A program made the position numbers and the translations under genes. A stretch of 64,000 nt of DNA from Manihot esculenta (taxonomy: Eukaryota > Streptophyta > Magnoliopsida > Malpighiales > Euphorbiaceae). The stretch spans positions 870,389 through 934,388 of the forward strand of contig NC_035174.2 of the NCBI RefSeq assembly GCF_001659605.2, in the 5' to 3' direction. The notes below the pieces were generated by a model, which saw nothing but the letters and a program-made list of their open reading frames with translations, made no database searches and was not told the DNA's origin. This document shows, one piece after another, positions 1 through 13,105 of the stretch; position 1 is the stretch's first letter, and each line of letters starts with the position of its first letter.

Positions 1-341
1 AGATGTAATAGTTGTTGCTTGACCTAGTGATGTATGTTTTGTACATGATCTGTATATGTATATATGTTTTCCTGTATGTGAAAACCAGGCTTAATTAACC
101 CATCTAGAGCAAGCTCTAGTCAGGGATACAGAGTACAGAGTACATGAGTACAGAGTACAGAGATAGTGCATGCACAGGTTAAGCCTTGGTTCAGAACAGA
201 GTTTTATTTTCACTGAAATTGTATGATCATGTATGAGGTTTACAGGTACACAGAGAGTATAGTAGGCTTGCTACGGGTTCTGGCGGCCTTAAGCCGACCT
301 GAATCCTAGCGCCGGTGACGGTCCTTTTTGGGGTCGTTACA
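1..341 (+). mobile_element. 3' terminal part of an RE-B-type chromovirus LTR
   Basis: The sequence matches the last part of the RE-B 5' LTR near 7,550-7,924, including the GTACAGAGTACAGAG repeats and the terminal GGGGTCGTTACA. It stops at 341, where RE-A LTR sequence begins in mid-LTR. A B-type element or solo LTR therefore inserted into the RE-A 5' LTR. Its left end and target duplication lie outside the window. Confidence 0.85.
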
Positions 342-1786
342 CCAGGTTCGGCAGCCGAAGGAACTTTCGGCCGCCGAACCCTCTTGTGGAAGCAGCCTTC
401 GGCTGCCGAAGCTTGCCCCCGAAAGAGGACTTTCGCCTCTGTCTGGGAGTTTCGGCCGCCGAAAGTGCCGCCGAACATGCATGAGTTTCGCCTCTGTCTG
501 GGAGTTTCGGCCGCCGAAGGTGCCGCCGAACCTGCCTGACTTTCGGCTCTGGAGGGACTTTCGGCCGCCGAACCTGCCGCCGAAAGTGCCCTGTCCAGCC
601 TTTCTTTGCATGTTTTGCATGGATGTTTTGAGGTGTTTTAGGGGGTTTTTGGGGGATGTTTTTAGAGTTATGTTCTAGTTGTTTGGTCCCTCATTTGAGT
701 CCACCTGTGTAGGTTCGGACCCGAGGAACCGAGGACCCCAGCAGTGAGTTCAGCTGCTTCTGAGTCAGTAGAGCTTCAGCCAGAGGTGAGTAGAATAAAC
801 CCTTACGATTTAAAGCAATTAAATTATAAAGTTTTGAGCATGTTCATGCATCATGAATGCCATGTGATGAATTAGGTTGTTTGCATTAGAATTCACGAAT
901 ATGTTGCATTGCATTTATGATGTTGATGTGGATTGGTTATTGAATGATCCTTTAGTCCTCATATGATATGATGATGTTATGGCATGATACGGTATGGAAG
1001 TCCAGGTTGTACCCATTCTACGTCCCTAGCACGATGTAAGAGAAAGTCCAGGTTGTAGCCATTCTACGTCCCTGGCACATTGGAATGTTATGTTATGTTA
1101 TGTTAAGAGGAAGACCGGTTGACCCATTCTACGTCCCGGAACTTTGGAATGTAGAGGACTATTGGTGACAATACCATCCGAGATGTGATTTGTTGTGATG
1201 TGTTGCATTACATGATGGCATGAGATTTAAATGCTGTTTTCTATTATTCTGCTCACTGGGCTCTAGTAGCTCACCCCTTTTCCCTAATCCTCCAGGATTG
1301 CAGGTACGGGCTAGACAGAGAAGTCAAGAAGAGTAAAGTCTTGTAATTGTAATAGTTAGAAAGTGGACATGATAAATTGTAAGATGATGTATAACTGAAT
1401 AGTTATGTTATGTATAATGATATTGAGGATTAGAAGTTGTGCTTGACCCTATAGATGTTGTAATCCCTTTTTGTTACATGATCTTAATGTTTATGGATGA
1501 CTATGTTAGCCAACTCAACACATGTTATGCCACCCATTGGGGGCATTGATGAGATCCCATAGAGGGGTCAAATTTATGATGATGATTATGTTCAGTGCAT
1601 GCACAGGTTGAGTTTGGCGTTTGATAGAATGTATGAAAGAAAAGTTTTAATTTTTATGTATGTTGTTGATCATGTATGGGATTAAGCAGGTTTACAGGAT
1701 GCTTGTTAGGCTTGCTACGGGTCCCGGCGGCCTTAAGCCGACCTGGATCCTAGCGCCGGTAGCGGTCCGATTTTCGGGTCGTTACA
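342..1786 (+). mobile_element. RE-A 5' LTR, 3' portion
   Basis: This block is nearly the same as 18,761-20,200 in the RE-A 3' LTR. It starts in mid-LTR because of the B-type insertion at 341 and ends with GGGTCGTTACA. It holds the leader cluster of TTCGGC-N-GCCGAA palindromes (about 348-590). It also has tandem boxes of the type GTCCAGGTTGTACCC (about 1,000-1,135) and a splice-flanked module at 713-785. The U3 region and TATA box of this copy are not in the window. Confidence 0.9.
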
Positions 1787-1789
1787 GAA

Positions 1790-1807
1790 TGGTATCAGAG
1801 CCCTAGG
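1790..1807 (+). other. RE-A primer binding site (initiator tRNA-Met)
   Basis: TGGTATCAGAGCCCTAGG begins three bases after the LTR terminus. It has the form complementary to the 3' end of plant initiator tRNA-Met, the usual primer for minus-strand synthesis in these elements. Confidence 0.85.
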
Positions 1808-2038
1808 TTCATATGGTCGGACCTAGAGTGTCGGGCTCATAGATGTTATAGAAGGTCAAGCACAATAGGAAGATCATGTCCACTAGGATAGGATGTGGAG
1901 TCCTGTCTTGCATGATGATGTGAAATGCCATGATTATATGCATGTGCATTAATGATATGTGATGAGGGTTCATGTGTGCCCACATGAACCATATGATGCT
2001 AATATTTGCTTGTTATGTGCTGCCTTTCAGAAAACAGG

Positions 2039-5000
2039 ATGAGAGGAACTCGTCGATCTGCAAGATTGACTGGAGTGCACCTGAGGATGAGGGCATGAGC
2101 GTCCGTCCTCCTACATTGCCTAGGGCAATGTCTAGTAGGTCTAACAGAGAAAGAGCAGTAAAAGACCCTAGAAGGTCTCTGGATCTGGGTAGGAGCAGAT
2201 CAGTGAGGGGAACAGTTCAGGGAGGAATGCCAAAAGACATGGGGGATGATATGGATGTAGAGCAGAGGAGGGATGGCAGTTTGGGAGTTAGCATGTCAGA
2301 AGAGGGAATGGGAGAGTCCCAAGGAGGCACTCAGGCCTCGGGATTTGTTCAGCCGCCCCACTACCCACACTTCTCACAAAATCCCGGGTATTCGATGGGA
2401 GGTACATCGGATTACCCTAGCTTCACCCCTTATCCCACACAGATGCCATACCCACCCTACTACCCACCATATCCACAATACCCAATGTATCCACCCCCAC
2501 CTTACTATCCAAATCCAGTAAACCCTACCTCAGAAAATGTTGCACCACCTCCACCACCTACAGAACCAGCAGCCCCAGCTACCCAACCTTCTAGACCTAG
2601 CCCAGCCAGTGGGAGTAAGGTCAAGATGACCGACTACATGAAATTGGGTGCTCCTCAGTATGAAAAAGGGGATGACCCATTTGTGTATCTTGAAAGGGTA
2701 AAGGTGATCACAGATGAGATTGGGGCTGATGACAGTAGAGCCATTCAGATGGCTGGGTTCACGCTTAAGTGCAAGAAGGCACGAGAGTGGTTCAAGAACT
2801 ATGTGAACCCGAGGGTAGACAGCATGTCTTGGGAAGAGTTTGCAAACGAGTTTGCAGGATGGGCTTTTCCCGATAGTTCAAGGGAGCTGAAGATGATAGA
2901 GTTTGAGCAGTTGAGGCAGACCGATGATATGAGTGTAGAGGAGTTCACAGACAGATTCTTGGAGCTGTTGCCATTTGCAGGGCAAAATCTCGACTCGGAT
3001 CAGAAAAGGTCAAGGAGGTATATCATGAAACTCCACTCCAGATATTCCTCCTTGATCCAGTCAGCAGATAGGGAGAGCTTCCATGCCATAGTGGATATGG
3101 CCCGAAAAATGGAGGCCAGTGCCATCGTTCAGGGGACAGTTAAGCAGTCAGTGGCACAACCTTCTGGTTCTAAGACCCCAGGCTCTTCTTCTTTTAGTGC
3201 AGTAGCTTCAGGTAGCAAAAAGTGGAGTAATACCACTAGGAAGCCCAAGAAGAACAAGTTTTGGAACAAGGTCAAGTCTAGTCTGGGACTAGGAAGTGGC
3301 TCAAGCTCTGGTGCGGATAATGCAGTTTGTGCAAAGTGTGGTAGGCCACACAGGGGAGTTTGCCGGGCTGGGACAGCAGCCTGCTTCAGATGCGGGCAAG
3401 AGGGACACATGGCTCGGGAGTGTCCTAGGGCAGCTTTTGGAGCACAGTCTCAGCAGACAGCTTCTGGTAGTGTGGCTCAGCCAGCAGCTCCAGCCATGAC
3501 TCAGGCCAGTGGCAGAGGCAGAGGGAGAGGGTCAGCCTCTTCTTCAGCGGGTTTCAGAGGTGAAGGTCCATCAGCTCCAGCACGGATCTTCACAATGACT
3601 CAGCAGGAGGCAGATGCATCTAACACCGTGGTGGCAGGTAACTTAGTCATTGGTTGTTCAGATGTGTATGCCTTGATGGACCCTAGTGCATCTCATTCTT
3701 TTATTGCTCCGAGAGCCGTTCAGAGGTTGGGGTTGATGATCTCTGAGTTAGAGTGTCCTCTCTGGGTCAGTGGACCCAAGTGTGACCCATCAGTGGCAGA
3801 GTCAGTCTGCCAGTGCAGTCCAGTCTTTGTTGAGGGGAGATGCCTTTCCGCCGACCTTGTGGTTCTAGACTTGACAGATTTTGACGTCATTCTAGGGATG
3901 GACTGGTTATCTACCCATGGTGCTACCTTGGACTGCAGGGACAAGGTAGTCAGGTTCAGAGGTCAGGATGGGTCAGAGGTTGTCTTCAGGGGAGACAGGA
4001 GGGGTACACCTAGAGGTCTGATATCAGCTCTTCAGGCTCGTAGGCTGCTTAGGAAGGGATGTCAGGGGTATTTGGCTCATGTGAGAGAGCTTAGCAGTCA
4101 GGTTAGAGAGCCCGCCTCGGTGCCAGTGGTTAGAGAGTTTCTAGACGTCTTCCCAGACGAGCTGCCAGGTTTACCACCTGCTAGGGAGATAGAGTTCGAG
4201 ATAGAATTGATGCCTGGAACCCGACCGATCTCTATCCCTCCCTACAGGATGGCTACAGCTGAGTTGAAAGAATTGAAAGAACAGTTGCAAGAGCTGGTAG
4301 AAAAGGGCTTCATCCGACCGAGCACCTCACCTTGGGGTGCACTAGTCTTGTTTGTCAGAAAGAAGGATGGATCCCTTAGGCTTTGTATCGACTACAGGCA
4401 GTTGAATAAAGTCACTACCAAGAATAAGTACCCGTTGCCTAGGATCGACGATCTATTTGACCAGCTAGCCGGAGCAGGTTGTTTCTCCAAAATAGATCTG
4501 AGATCGGGGTACCATCAGCTAAGGATAAGGGAGGAGGATGTGCCGAAGACAGCCTTCAGGACCAGATATGGGCATTTTGAGTTCCTTGTAATGCCGTTCG
4601 GGTTAACCAACGCCCCTGCAGCATTCATGGATCTCATGAACAGAGTGTTTAGTCAGTATCTGGATCACTTTGTTATTGTCTTCATAGATGATATCTTGGT
4701 GTATTCCAGGAATGCAGAGGAGCATGCCCATCATCTGAGGTTGGTTCTGCAAACCTTGAGGGAACATGGCTTGTATGCCAAGTTTTCCAAGTGTGAGTTC
4801 TGGCTGAGGAGCATTTCGTTCTTGGGGCATGTAGTGTCAGAGAATGGGATAGAGGTGGACCCCAAGAAGGTAGAAGCTGTGGCTAACTGGCCTAGACCCA
4901 CTTCAGTAACGGAAGTCAGGAGTTTCTTGGGTTTGGCAGGTTACTACAGGAGGTTCGTTCAGGACTTCTCAAAAATAGCAGCTCCTCTGACCAGACTAAC

Positions 5001-5629
5001 CAGGAAGAATCAGAAGTTTGTGTGGACCGACCAGTGCGAAGAGAGTTTTGAAGAGCTTAAGAAGAGGTTGACTTCAGCACCAGTGTTAGCTCTGCCATCT
5101 AGTGATGAAGACTTTACAGTCTTTTGTGATGCGTCCCGTGTGGGACTGGGTTGTGTACTAATGCAGAATGAGAGGGTGATCGCTTATGCTTCTAGGCAGC
5201 TAAAGAAGCATGAGTTGAATTACCCCACACATGACCTTGAGATGGCAGCAGTAATCTTTGCACTCAAGATATGGAGGCACTACCTCTATGGGGTAAAATG
5301 TGAGATCTTTACAGATCATAAGAGCCTGCAGTACATCCTGAGTCAAAGAGATTTGAATTTGAGACAGAGGAGATGGGTAGAGCTGCTGAGTGACTATGAT
5401 TGCAAGATTCAGTATCATCCGGGTAAGGCGAATGTCGTGGCAGACGCCCTAAGCCGGAAGTCACTAGGCAGTCTATCCCACATCATGGCAGAGAGGAGAC
5501 CAGTGGTGAAGGAGTTTTACAAGCTCATTGATGAAGGTCTACAGTTGGAGTTATCCGGTACAGGTGCCTTAGTGGCCCAGATGAGAGTGATACCTGTGTT
5601 TCTGGAGCAAGTGGCTCAGAAACAGCATG
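2039..5629 (+). pseudogene. RE-A gag-pol, first part (Ty3 chromovirus), interrupted by RE-B
   Basis: This part encodes gag, a CCHC zinc knuckle ([14 protein letters not shown]), aspartic protease, reverse transcriptase (FIDDILVYS) and RNase H. It continues at 16,377 after the RE-B insertion. The expected ATG at 2,039 ([10 protein letters not shown]) is out of frame with the rest, because one base is missing near 2,073 compared with RE-E. An upstream ATG at 1,972 opens the frame instead, with an unrelated N-terminus. The protease motif reads MDPSASHSF where RE-B and RE-E have MDPGASHSF, a change next to the catalytic Asp. The frame is cut just after RNase H, before the integrase zinc finger, and the inserted LTR supplies a stop at 5,632-5,634. 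I infer it is non-functional. Confidence 0.92.
5625..5629 (+). repeat. Target site duplication of RE-B (left copy, GCATG)
   Basis: GCATG directly precedes the TGTAATACCC start of the RE-B 5' LTR. It recurs at 16,372-16,376 directly after the TTACA end of the 3' LTR, where RE-A pol resumes in the same codon context. This proves RE-B inserted into RE-A. Confidence 0.97.
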
Positions 5630-7924
5630 TGTAATACCCGGCTAGAGTCCGGCATCGGCATGCTGCTTTCCGGTGGAATCCGGGATGTCGGAAGTCTCTA
5701 GACGGGTTAGATTTATGTTTTTCTATAATGTTTTACTATGTTCATCAAGTTTATTGCATAAGGAATTGAGTTTTTGAGTGAAATGAACCAAGGCAGAAAA
5801 GCCAGGTTCGGCCGCCGAAGTTGAGGTTCGGCCGCCGAACATGCATGGCTTTCGGTTTCACGTGTGGCCGCCGAAGGTGGTCTGGCCAGCCACCTATAAA
5901 TGGCCCTCAGTCGGTTGAAGCGGTGAGAACACCATTTCTTTTGTCTTCTGAGGTGAGACCCTGTCCTTTGTGAGTATTTCTTCATGTTTTCATTAACTCA
6001 TGCAAAGATTTGATTAGTTTTTATGATATTTGAAGGTTTTAAGCTTAAAAACTCAAAGTTATGAAGTTTGGAGAGTTTGAAGGCAAGTTGCTCCAAAACT
6101 CCACGTTAGGATCGTTCATCTACTTGTTTTCCCAAGGTAAGTGAAGATCCTGAGCTTGTTTGTATGTTTTCTGAAGGTTTTATGGGGTTTATGGAGAGAG
6201 TTGCATGAATAGAGTTATTTGTGAGGTTTTGATGATTTTGTGCATAGAGCTTGTTTCTGTGTTGTTTGTGTTGTGTGTTTGGGGTTTTTAGGTAGTTTTT
6301 GACCCCTTTGAGCATATACATGAGTGTATGCAAGTGGAGGAAGTGTGGTGTGCAATTGGAGAGGAGTTTGGTGCATTTGGCGAGAGGCAGGGCACGTTTC
6401 TACCCTGCTGATGAACTCAGGTTCGGCCGCCGAAGGTACATTCGGCCGCCGAACCCCTGAAGAGGTGTGAGGAGGTGGCTTCGGCTGCCCAAGCTTGCCC
6501 CCGAGCTTTTGGACTTTTGGCTCTGGAGGGAAGTTCGGCCGCCGAAGGTGCCGCCGAAGGTTAGAGACTTTCGTCTCTGGAGTGCCTTTTGGCCTCCGAA
6601 ACTTGCCCCCGAAAGGGTTCGGCAGCCGAAAGTAGAGATTCGGCCGTCGAAGGTGCTTGAGTTTCGTCTCTGGAGAGGACTTTCGGCCGCCGAACCTGCC
6701 GCCGAAAGTGTTCTGTCCAGTCTTCTTTTGCATGCTTTGCATGGATAGTTGAGTGAGGTTAAGGGGATTCTTGGGGAGTTTAATAGAGTGATTTATAAGC
6801 TCGTTTCATAAGCTAGTTTGGTCCCTCATTTGAGTTTATCTGTACCTATACAGACCAGAGGAACCAGAGAGAGCAGCAGTGAGTTCTGCTCCAGAGTTTT
6901 ACTGAGCCTGCAGAGTCAGTCAGTCCAGATAGCCAGAGGTGAGTGGAACTAAACTTACTTCTTTTCTTGAACTTGCACAATGGAATGTTTTAGCATATCT
7001 CATGCATCATGATTATGCACTAGGTTGATTGCATTAGTATCCACGAATATGTTGCATTGCATAGTTATTTGTTGATGTGGGTGAATGCTGAATGATCCAA
7101 TAGTCTCAGACAGGAAGACCAGGAGCCTTTGACTACGCCCTGGCAGGTATAGTAAAGACCATGAGCCTTTGACTACGCCCTGGCAGGTATATAGTAAAGT
7201 CCAGGAGCCTTTGACTACGCCCTGGCAATGGTAAGTACAGAGGTGTTATATACACATATACATATATGACAGGAAGACCAGGTGCTCGATTCTACGCCCT
7301 GGCACAGAGTTACTGGGACTATATGGTGACAGGTTTACTCTTGATGTGGTTTATCTGTGTTATGACGCATTCCATGAGATCATGTTTTACTGAGATATTT
7401 TACTGTTCTACTCACTGGGCTATAGAGCTCATCCCACTCCCTTAACCCCAGTTTTGCAGGTTCAGTGTACAGTGTACAGGGACAGTCCAGCAGAGTACGG
7501 AAAGAGTAAAGAGATTTGTAATAGCCTAGAGTGGACATGTAATATTAAAGAGATGTAATAATTGTGTGTCTAAAGTTAGACATGTGCTTGACTTAGTGAT
7601 GTATGTTGTGTACATGATCTAGATATGTATATATGTTTTACTGTATGTGAAAAACCAAGCTTAACAGGTATGAGTTAACCCATCTAGAGCAAGCTCTAGT
7701 CAGGAGTACAGAGTACAGAGTACAGAGTACAGAGTACAGAGATAGTGCATGCACAGGTTAAGCCGTGGTACAGAGAAAAGAATTTTTATGTTTCACAGAA
7801 AATGTATGATCATGTATGAGTTTTACAGGTACACAGAGAGTATAGCAGGCTTGCTACGGGTTCTGGCGGCCTTAAGCCGACCTGAATCCTAGCGCCGGTG
7901 ACGGTCCATTTTGGGGTCGTTACA
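5630..7924 (+). mobile_element. RE-B 5' LTR
   Basis: The LTR runs from TGTAATACCCGGC to GGGGTCGTTACA. A TATA box (5,895-5,900) follows a cluster of TTCGGCCGCCGAA palindromes (about 5,806-5,875), so U3 is only about 290 bp and the transcribed leader about 2 kb. A second palindrome cluster lies at about 6,420-6,710. Splice-like AGGTAAGT occurs near 6,135, and a splice-flanked module spans 6,854-6,938. Tandem boxes with CCTTTGACTACGCCCTGGCA occur three times between about 7,105 and 7,226. GTACAGA repeats are near 7,705-7,740. Confidence 0.93.
5895..5900 (+). promoter_or_regulatory. TATA box of the RE-B 5' LTR
   Basis: TATAAA in the context CCACCTATAAATGGCC. The equivalent position has a TATA box in RE-A (18,238), RE-E (40,543) and the LTR at 20,553, so this is the conserved core promoter of the family. 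Transcription should start about 25-35 bp downstream. Confidence 0.75.
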
Positions 7925-7927
7925 GAT

Positions 7928-7945
7928 TGGTATCAGAGCCCTAGG
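7928..7945 (+). other. RE-B primer binding site (initiator tRNA-Met)
   Basis: TGGTATCAGAGCCCTAGG lies three bases after the LTR end, in the same arrangement as in RE-A and RE-E. Confidence 0.85.
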
Positions 7946-8143
7946 TTCACAGGATCGGACCTATAGAGACAGTGTCGGGCTCATAGAGGGTAGAAGTGGT
8001 CAAGCACAATAGGAAATCATGTCCACTAGGATAGGGTGTTGCGTCCTATCTGTGATATGCCATGAGTTATGCATGTGCCTTATTGTTATGTCTTGTTTAT
8101 GTGCTAAAGTGCTATGTTATGTGTTGTTTTCCAGAGAGTAAAG

Positions 8144-11100
8144 ATGCGAGGAACTCGTCGATCAGCTCGATTGACTGGAGTCCCACCAGAGAGTGAGAGA
8201 ACAGCTGCTCGTCCTCCTGCATTGCCGAGGGCAAGGTCTCAGAGATCTAGCAGGGAAGGTACGTCAATAGACCCTAGAAGGTCTGTAGACGAGAGCAGAA
8301 GAGGAACAGCTAGGGGAGAAAGATCAGAGGAAAGGAGGGAAGCTATGGAGACTGAGCAGTCTAGAGATGACAGCATGGGTATAGGCAGATTTGAGGAAGG
8401 TATGGGAGAGTCGCAGGGAGGTGCGCAGACCTCAGGTTTTGGCTATCCAGAGTATCCGATGGGAGGTATGTCGGAGTACTCTAGTTTTGTGCCATATCCT
8501 TCTTACATGCCATATATGCCTTATCCTCCGTACTATCCACCATATCCTATGTATCCATCTTCCCCTATCCATCCAAGTGCAGCACACCCAGAGCTAAATG
8601 AACCACCATCACCAGAGCCAATAGCCCCTGTTGACGGACATCAACCTAGCTCATCTGGAGGTAAAGTGCAAATGACGGAGTACTTGAAATTGGATGCTCC
8701 TAAATACAACACGGGAGATGATCCATTTGATTACCTAGGATGATCACCAGTGAATTGGGAGCAGATGATAGGAGAGCCATTGAAATGGCAGGTTTCACAT
8801 TAAAATGCAAGAAAGCCAAAGAATGGTTTAAGAACTATGTGGAACCCAGAATGGACAGCATGTCATGGGGAGAGTTCGCCAATGCGTTTGCAGGGTGGGC
8901 TTTTCCTGACAGTTCTCGGGAGATGAAAGTAATAGAGTTCGAACAGTTGAGACAGACAGACGAAATGAGTGTTGATGAATTCACAGATAAGTTCCTAGAT
9001 TTGCTTCAGTATGTAGGTCAAGCCTATGATACGGATCAGAAGAAGGCAAGGAGATATACTATGAGATTGCATCCCAGGTATTCTTCCTTGATTCTTCCAG
9101 CAGAAAAGGAGAGTTTCCACACGATAGTGGACGCAGCCAGGAAAATGGAAGCTAGTGCCAATATTTAGAAACAGTCAAAGGCACAGGCTTCGGGTTCTAA
9201 GGCCCCCAGTGCAGGCACGTCAGGCAGCAAGAGATGGGATAGAGCAAAAGGAACAAAGAGTAAGTTCTGGAATAAAGTCAAGTCAGGTCTGGGAATAGGT
9301 AGTGGCTCAAGCTCTGGCACAGCTCCAGTCTGCAGAAGATGCGGAAAACCACATGGCGGAGTTTGTCGGTTGGGATCTACAGCTTGTTTTAGATGTGGAC
9401 AGGAAGGGCATATTGCTCGGGATTGTCCTCAGGTGACTTTTGCACCATCCCAGCAGATGAGTTCAGGCAGTGTGGTATAGCCAGTTGTACGGCCAGCAGC
9501 TCCAGTCATGCCTCAGAGTAGTGGCAGAGGTAGAGGGAGAGGGGCAACCTCTACTTCAGCAGCAGGTTCTCGAGGTGGAAATCCGGTAGCCCCAGCACGA
9601 ATTTTCACTGTGACACAGGAGGAGGCAAACACGTCGAACACAGTGGTGTCAGGTAATCTCATCATTGGGTGTTCAGATGTGTATGCTTTGATGGACCCCG
9701 GTGCTTCTCATTCCTTTATTGCTTCGAGAGCCATAGAGAGATTGGGTTTGATCAGTTCTGAGTTAGAGTATCCTCTCTGGGTCAGTGGACCTAAATGTGA
9801 CCCATCAGTGGCAGTGTTTCAGTCCAGTGTTTATAGAGGGTAGATACCTTCCAGCTGACCTTGTGGTTCTAGATTTGACGGATTTTGATGTCATTCTAGG
9901 GATGGATTGGTTATCTACATATAGTGCTACTTTGGACTATAGAGAGAAGCTAGTGAGTCTCAGAGACCAGGATGGGTCAGAGTGTGTCTTCAGAGGAGAC
10001 AGGAGAGGTACACCCAGAGGTATGATTTCAGCCCTTCAAGCTCGTCGTTTGCTTAGGAGGGGTTGTCAGGGGTTTCTAGCTCATGTGAGAGCGCTAGACA
10101 GTCAGGTTAGGGAACCAGCCACAGTACCAGTAGTTCGAGAGTTTCTCGATGTGTTCCCAGACGATTTACCAGGACTCCCACCTGATAGGGAGATAGGGTT
10201 TGAAATTGAATTGCTGCCAGGTACCAGACCTATCTCTATTCCTCCCTATTGGATGGCACCAGCAGAGTTAAAAGAGTTAAAAGAACAGTTGCAGGACTTG
10301 GTAGATAAGGGTTTCATCCGCCCTAGTACCTCACCTTGGGGTGCTCCAGTGCTCTTTGTCAGAAAGAAGGATGGATCCCTCAGACTTTGTATCGACTACA
10401 GACAGTTGAACAAAGTCACTATCAAGAATAGGTATCCGCTACCTAGGATTGATGATCTATTTGACCAGCTAGCTGGAGCAGGTTGTTTCTCAAAAATAGA
10501 TCTAAGATCCGGGTATCATCAGTTGAGAGTCAGAGAGGCAGATGTGCCTACGACAGCTTTCAGGACCAGATATGGGCATTATGAGTTCTTAGTGATGCCG
10601 TTCGGGTTGACTAACGCCCCTGCAGCATTCATGGATCTTATGAACAGAGTTTTCAGTGAATTTCTGGATCACTTTGTCATTGTGTTCATCGATGATATTT
10701 TAGTGTATTCCAGAGATGCAGAGGAGCATGCCCAGCATCTGAGGATAGTTTTGCAGACACTGAGAGAGCATGGTTTGTATGCCAAGTTCTCAAAGTGTGA
10801 GTTTTGGTTGCGGAGCATTGCCTTTTTGGGACATGTGGTATCAGCAGAGGGTATTGAGGTAGACCCCAAGAAGATAGAGGCTGTAGCTAACTGGCCCAGA
10901 CCCACGACAGTGACTGAGATTAAAAGCTTTCTGGGACTGGCAGGTTACTACAGGAGGTTCGTTCAGAACTTCTCAAAGCTAGCAGCTCCGATGACCAAAC
11001 TGACTCAGAAGAACCAGAAGTTTGTCTGGTCAGACCAGTGTGAAGAGAGCTTTAAGGAACTCAAGAGGAGATTGACCACGGCACCAGTGTTAGCTCTGCC

Positions 11101-13027
11101 TGTGAGTAATGAGGATTTCACAGTGTTCTGTGATGCATCTCGAGTGGGCTTGGGTTGTGTTTTGATGCAAAGTGATAGGGTGATAGCTTATGCTTCTAGA
11201 CAGTTGAAGAAGCACGAGTTGAATTACCCTACCCATGACCTTGAGATGGCAGCATTTATCTTTGCACTTAAGATGTGGCGGCATTACCTCTACGGGGTTA
11301 AATGCGAGATCTTCACTGATCATAAGAGTTTACAGTACATCTTGAGTCAAAGAGAGCTGAACTTGCGACAGAGAAGATGGGTAGAATTGCTCAGTGATTA
11401 TGATTGTAAGATCCAGTATCATCCGGGTAAGGCGAATGTTGTGGCAGACGCCCTAAGCCGGAAGTCACTAGGCAGTTTATCCCATATAGCAGCAGAGCGG
11501 AGACCAGTTGTGATGGAGCTGTACAAGCTCTTAGAAGAGGGGTTACAGTTAGAGTTGTCTGGTACAGGTGCGTTGATAGCACAGATGAGAGTGACACCTG
11601 TGTTTCTGGAGCAGATAGCTCAGAGACAGCATGAGGACCCTGAGTTGATGAAAATTGCCAGGACTGTTCAGTCAGGCAACAGTGCAGAGTTCAGATTTGA
11701 CAGCAAAGGGATCCTTCGCTATGGGAGTCGACTTTGTGTACCAGATAGGAGCAATGTGAAGGAAGACATTATGAGGGAAGCTCATAATGCGCGGTATAGT
11801 GTTCACCCAGGAGCCACCAAGATGTATCAGGATCTGAAAAGGGTCTATTGGTGGCCAGCCATGAAGAAAGAAGTGGTGCAGTTTGTGACAGCTTGTGAAG
11901 TTTGCCAGAGGGTGAAACTAGAGCATCAGAAACCAGCTGGAATGCTTAACCCATTGCCGATTCCAGAGTGGAAATGGGAGAATATAGCCATGGATTTTGT
12001 AGTGGGTTTACCAGCAGCGTCCAACAGGATAGACTCTATATGGGTGATTGTGGACAGACTCACGAAATCTGCTCATTTTCTTCCCGTTCGGAGTAACTAT
12101 TCTGTGGATAAGTTGGCACAGGTCTATCTGGATGAAATAGTAAGATTACATGGTGTTCCAGTGTCGATAGTCTCAGATAGAGGACCTCAGTTTACCTCTA
12201 GGTTTTGGCGAAGTCTGCAGAGTGCATTGGGCACGAGATTAGAGTTTAGCACTGCTTTCCACCCACAGACTGATGGACAGTCAGAGAGGACCATCCAGAC
12301 CATAGAGGATATGCTTCGACTGTGTGTGTTAGACTTTGGCGGTTCTTGGAGGCAGCATCTACCTTTGGTGGAGTTTGCCTACAATAACAGCCATCATGCT
12401 AGCATTGGGATGGCTCCTTATGAAGCTTTGTATGGGAGGAAGTGCAGATCCCCTGTTTGTTGGGAAGAGATAGGAGAGAAGGCTCTTGCCGGGCCAGAGT
12501 TAGTAGAGATTACTAGTCGAGTAGTGCCCGTGATCAGAGATAGAATCAGAACAGCGCAGAGCAGACAGAAAAGTTATGCAGACGTTCGCATAAAGCAGTT
12601 AGAGTTTCAAGAAGGTAATTGGGTATTGCTAAAAGTGTCTCCAATGAAAGGAGTGGTTCGTTTTGGGAAGAAGGGTAAGTTAGCTCCACGGTACATTGGA
12701 CCCTTTGAGATCTTGCAGAGGATCGGGAATGTGTCGTATAAGCTGGCTTTACCTGCTTCTATGGAGAGAATTCACCCGGTATTTCATGTTTCTATACTAC
12801 GGCAGTTTGTGTCAGATCCGAATCAGGTTCTGAGTGAGCCTGAGGTGGAGATTCTTACAGATCTCACCTATATAGAGCAGCCAGTGCGGATTCTGGACAC
12901 ACAGATCAGACAGCTAAGGAACAAGGAGATTCCGATGGTGAAGGTTCTGTGGAACCACCATAATCTAGAAGAATGCACTTGGGAGACGCGGGAATCTATG
13001 CTTCAGCAGTATCCATATTTGTTTTGA
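8144..13027 (+). pseudogene. RE-B gag-pol polyprotein, four inactivating lesions
   Basis: The start is placed at 8,144 ([13 protein letters not shown]), matching the RE-E start and lying 9 bases after a TTTTCCAG acceptor-like site. The domains are gag, zinc knuckle ([14 protein letters not shown], about 9,388), protease (MDPGASHSF, about 9,690), RT (FIDDILVYS, about 10,690), RNase H, integrase with HHCC and DDE, and a chromodomain-like C-terminus ending QQYPYLF. Against RE-E there is a loss of about 10 bp near 8,738, a stop TAG at 9,166-9,168, a stop TAG at 9,478-9,480, and a loss of about 11 bp near 9,815. From 9,785 to 13,027 the pol frame is open. A functional polyprotein is not expected. 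Confidence 0.93.
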
Positions 13028-13068
13028 GGTTAGTTTCCTCCTTTTTATGTGTTACTTGTTTGGTTTTG

Positions 13069-13105
13069 GAACATTCGAGGACGAATGTTCTTAAGGAGGG
13101 GAGAA
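13069..13105 (+). other. RE-B pre-LTR hairpin and polypurine tract
   Basis: GAACATTCG and CGAATGTTC (9-bp arms, 4-base loop, 13,069-13,090) are followed at once by the purine tract AAGGAGGGGAGAA (13,093-13,105), which abuts the 3' LTR. The purine tract would prime plus-strand DNA synthesis. The same hairpin and tract occur in RE-A and RE-E. Confidence 0.85.

Noticed and set aside
227..678. Overlapping open frames on both strands with repeated RPPKVPP, SAAE and FGGRF motifs, recurring in every LTR (also near 6,215-6,748, 14,669-15,202, 18,628-19,127, 27,880-28,361, 40,901-41,341 and 48,670-49,110)
   Set aside because: They are translations of the TTCGGCCGCCGAA palindrome array, which lacks stops in several frames on both strands. 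They lie in LTR leaders and are not conserved as proteins.
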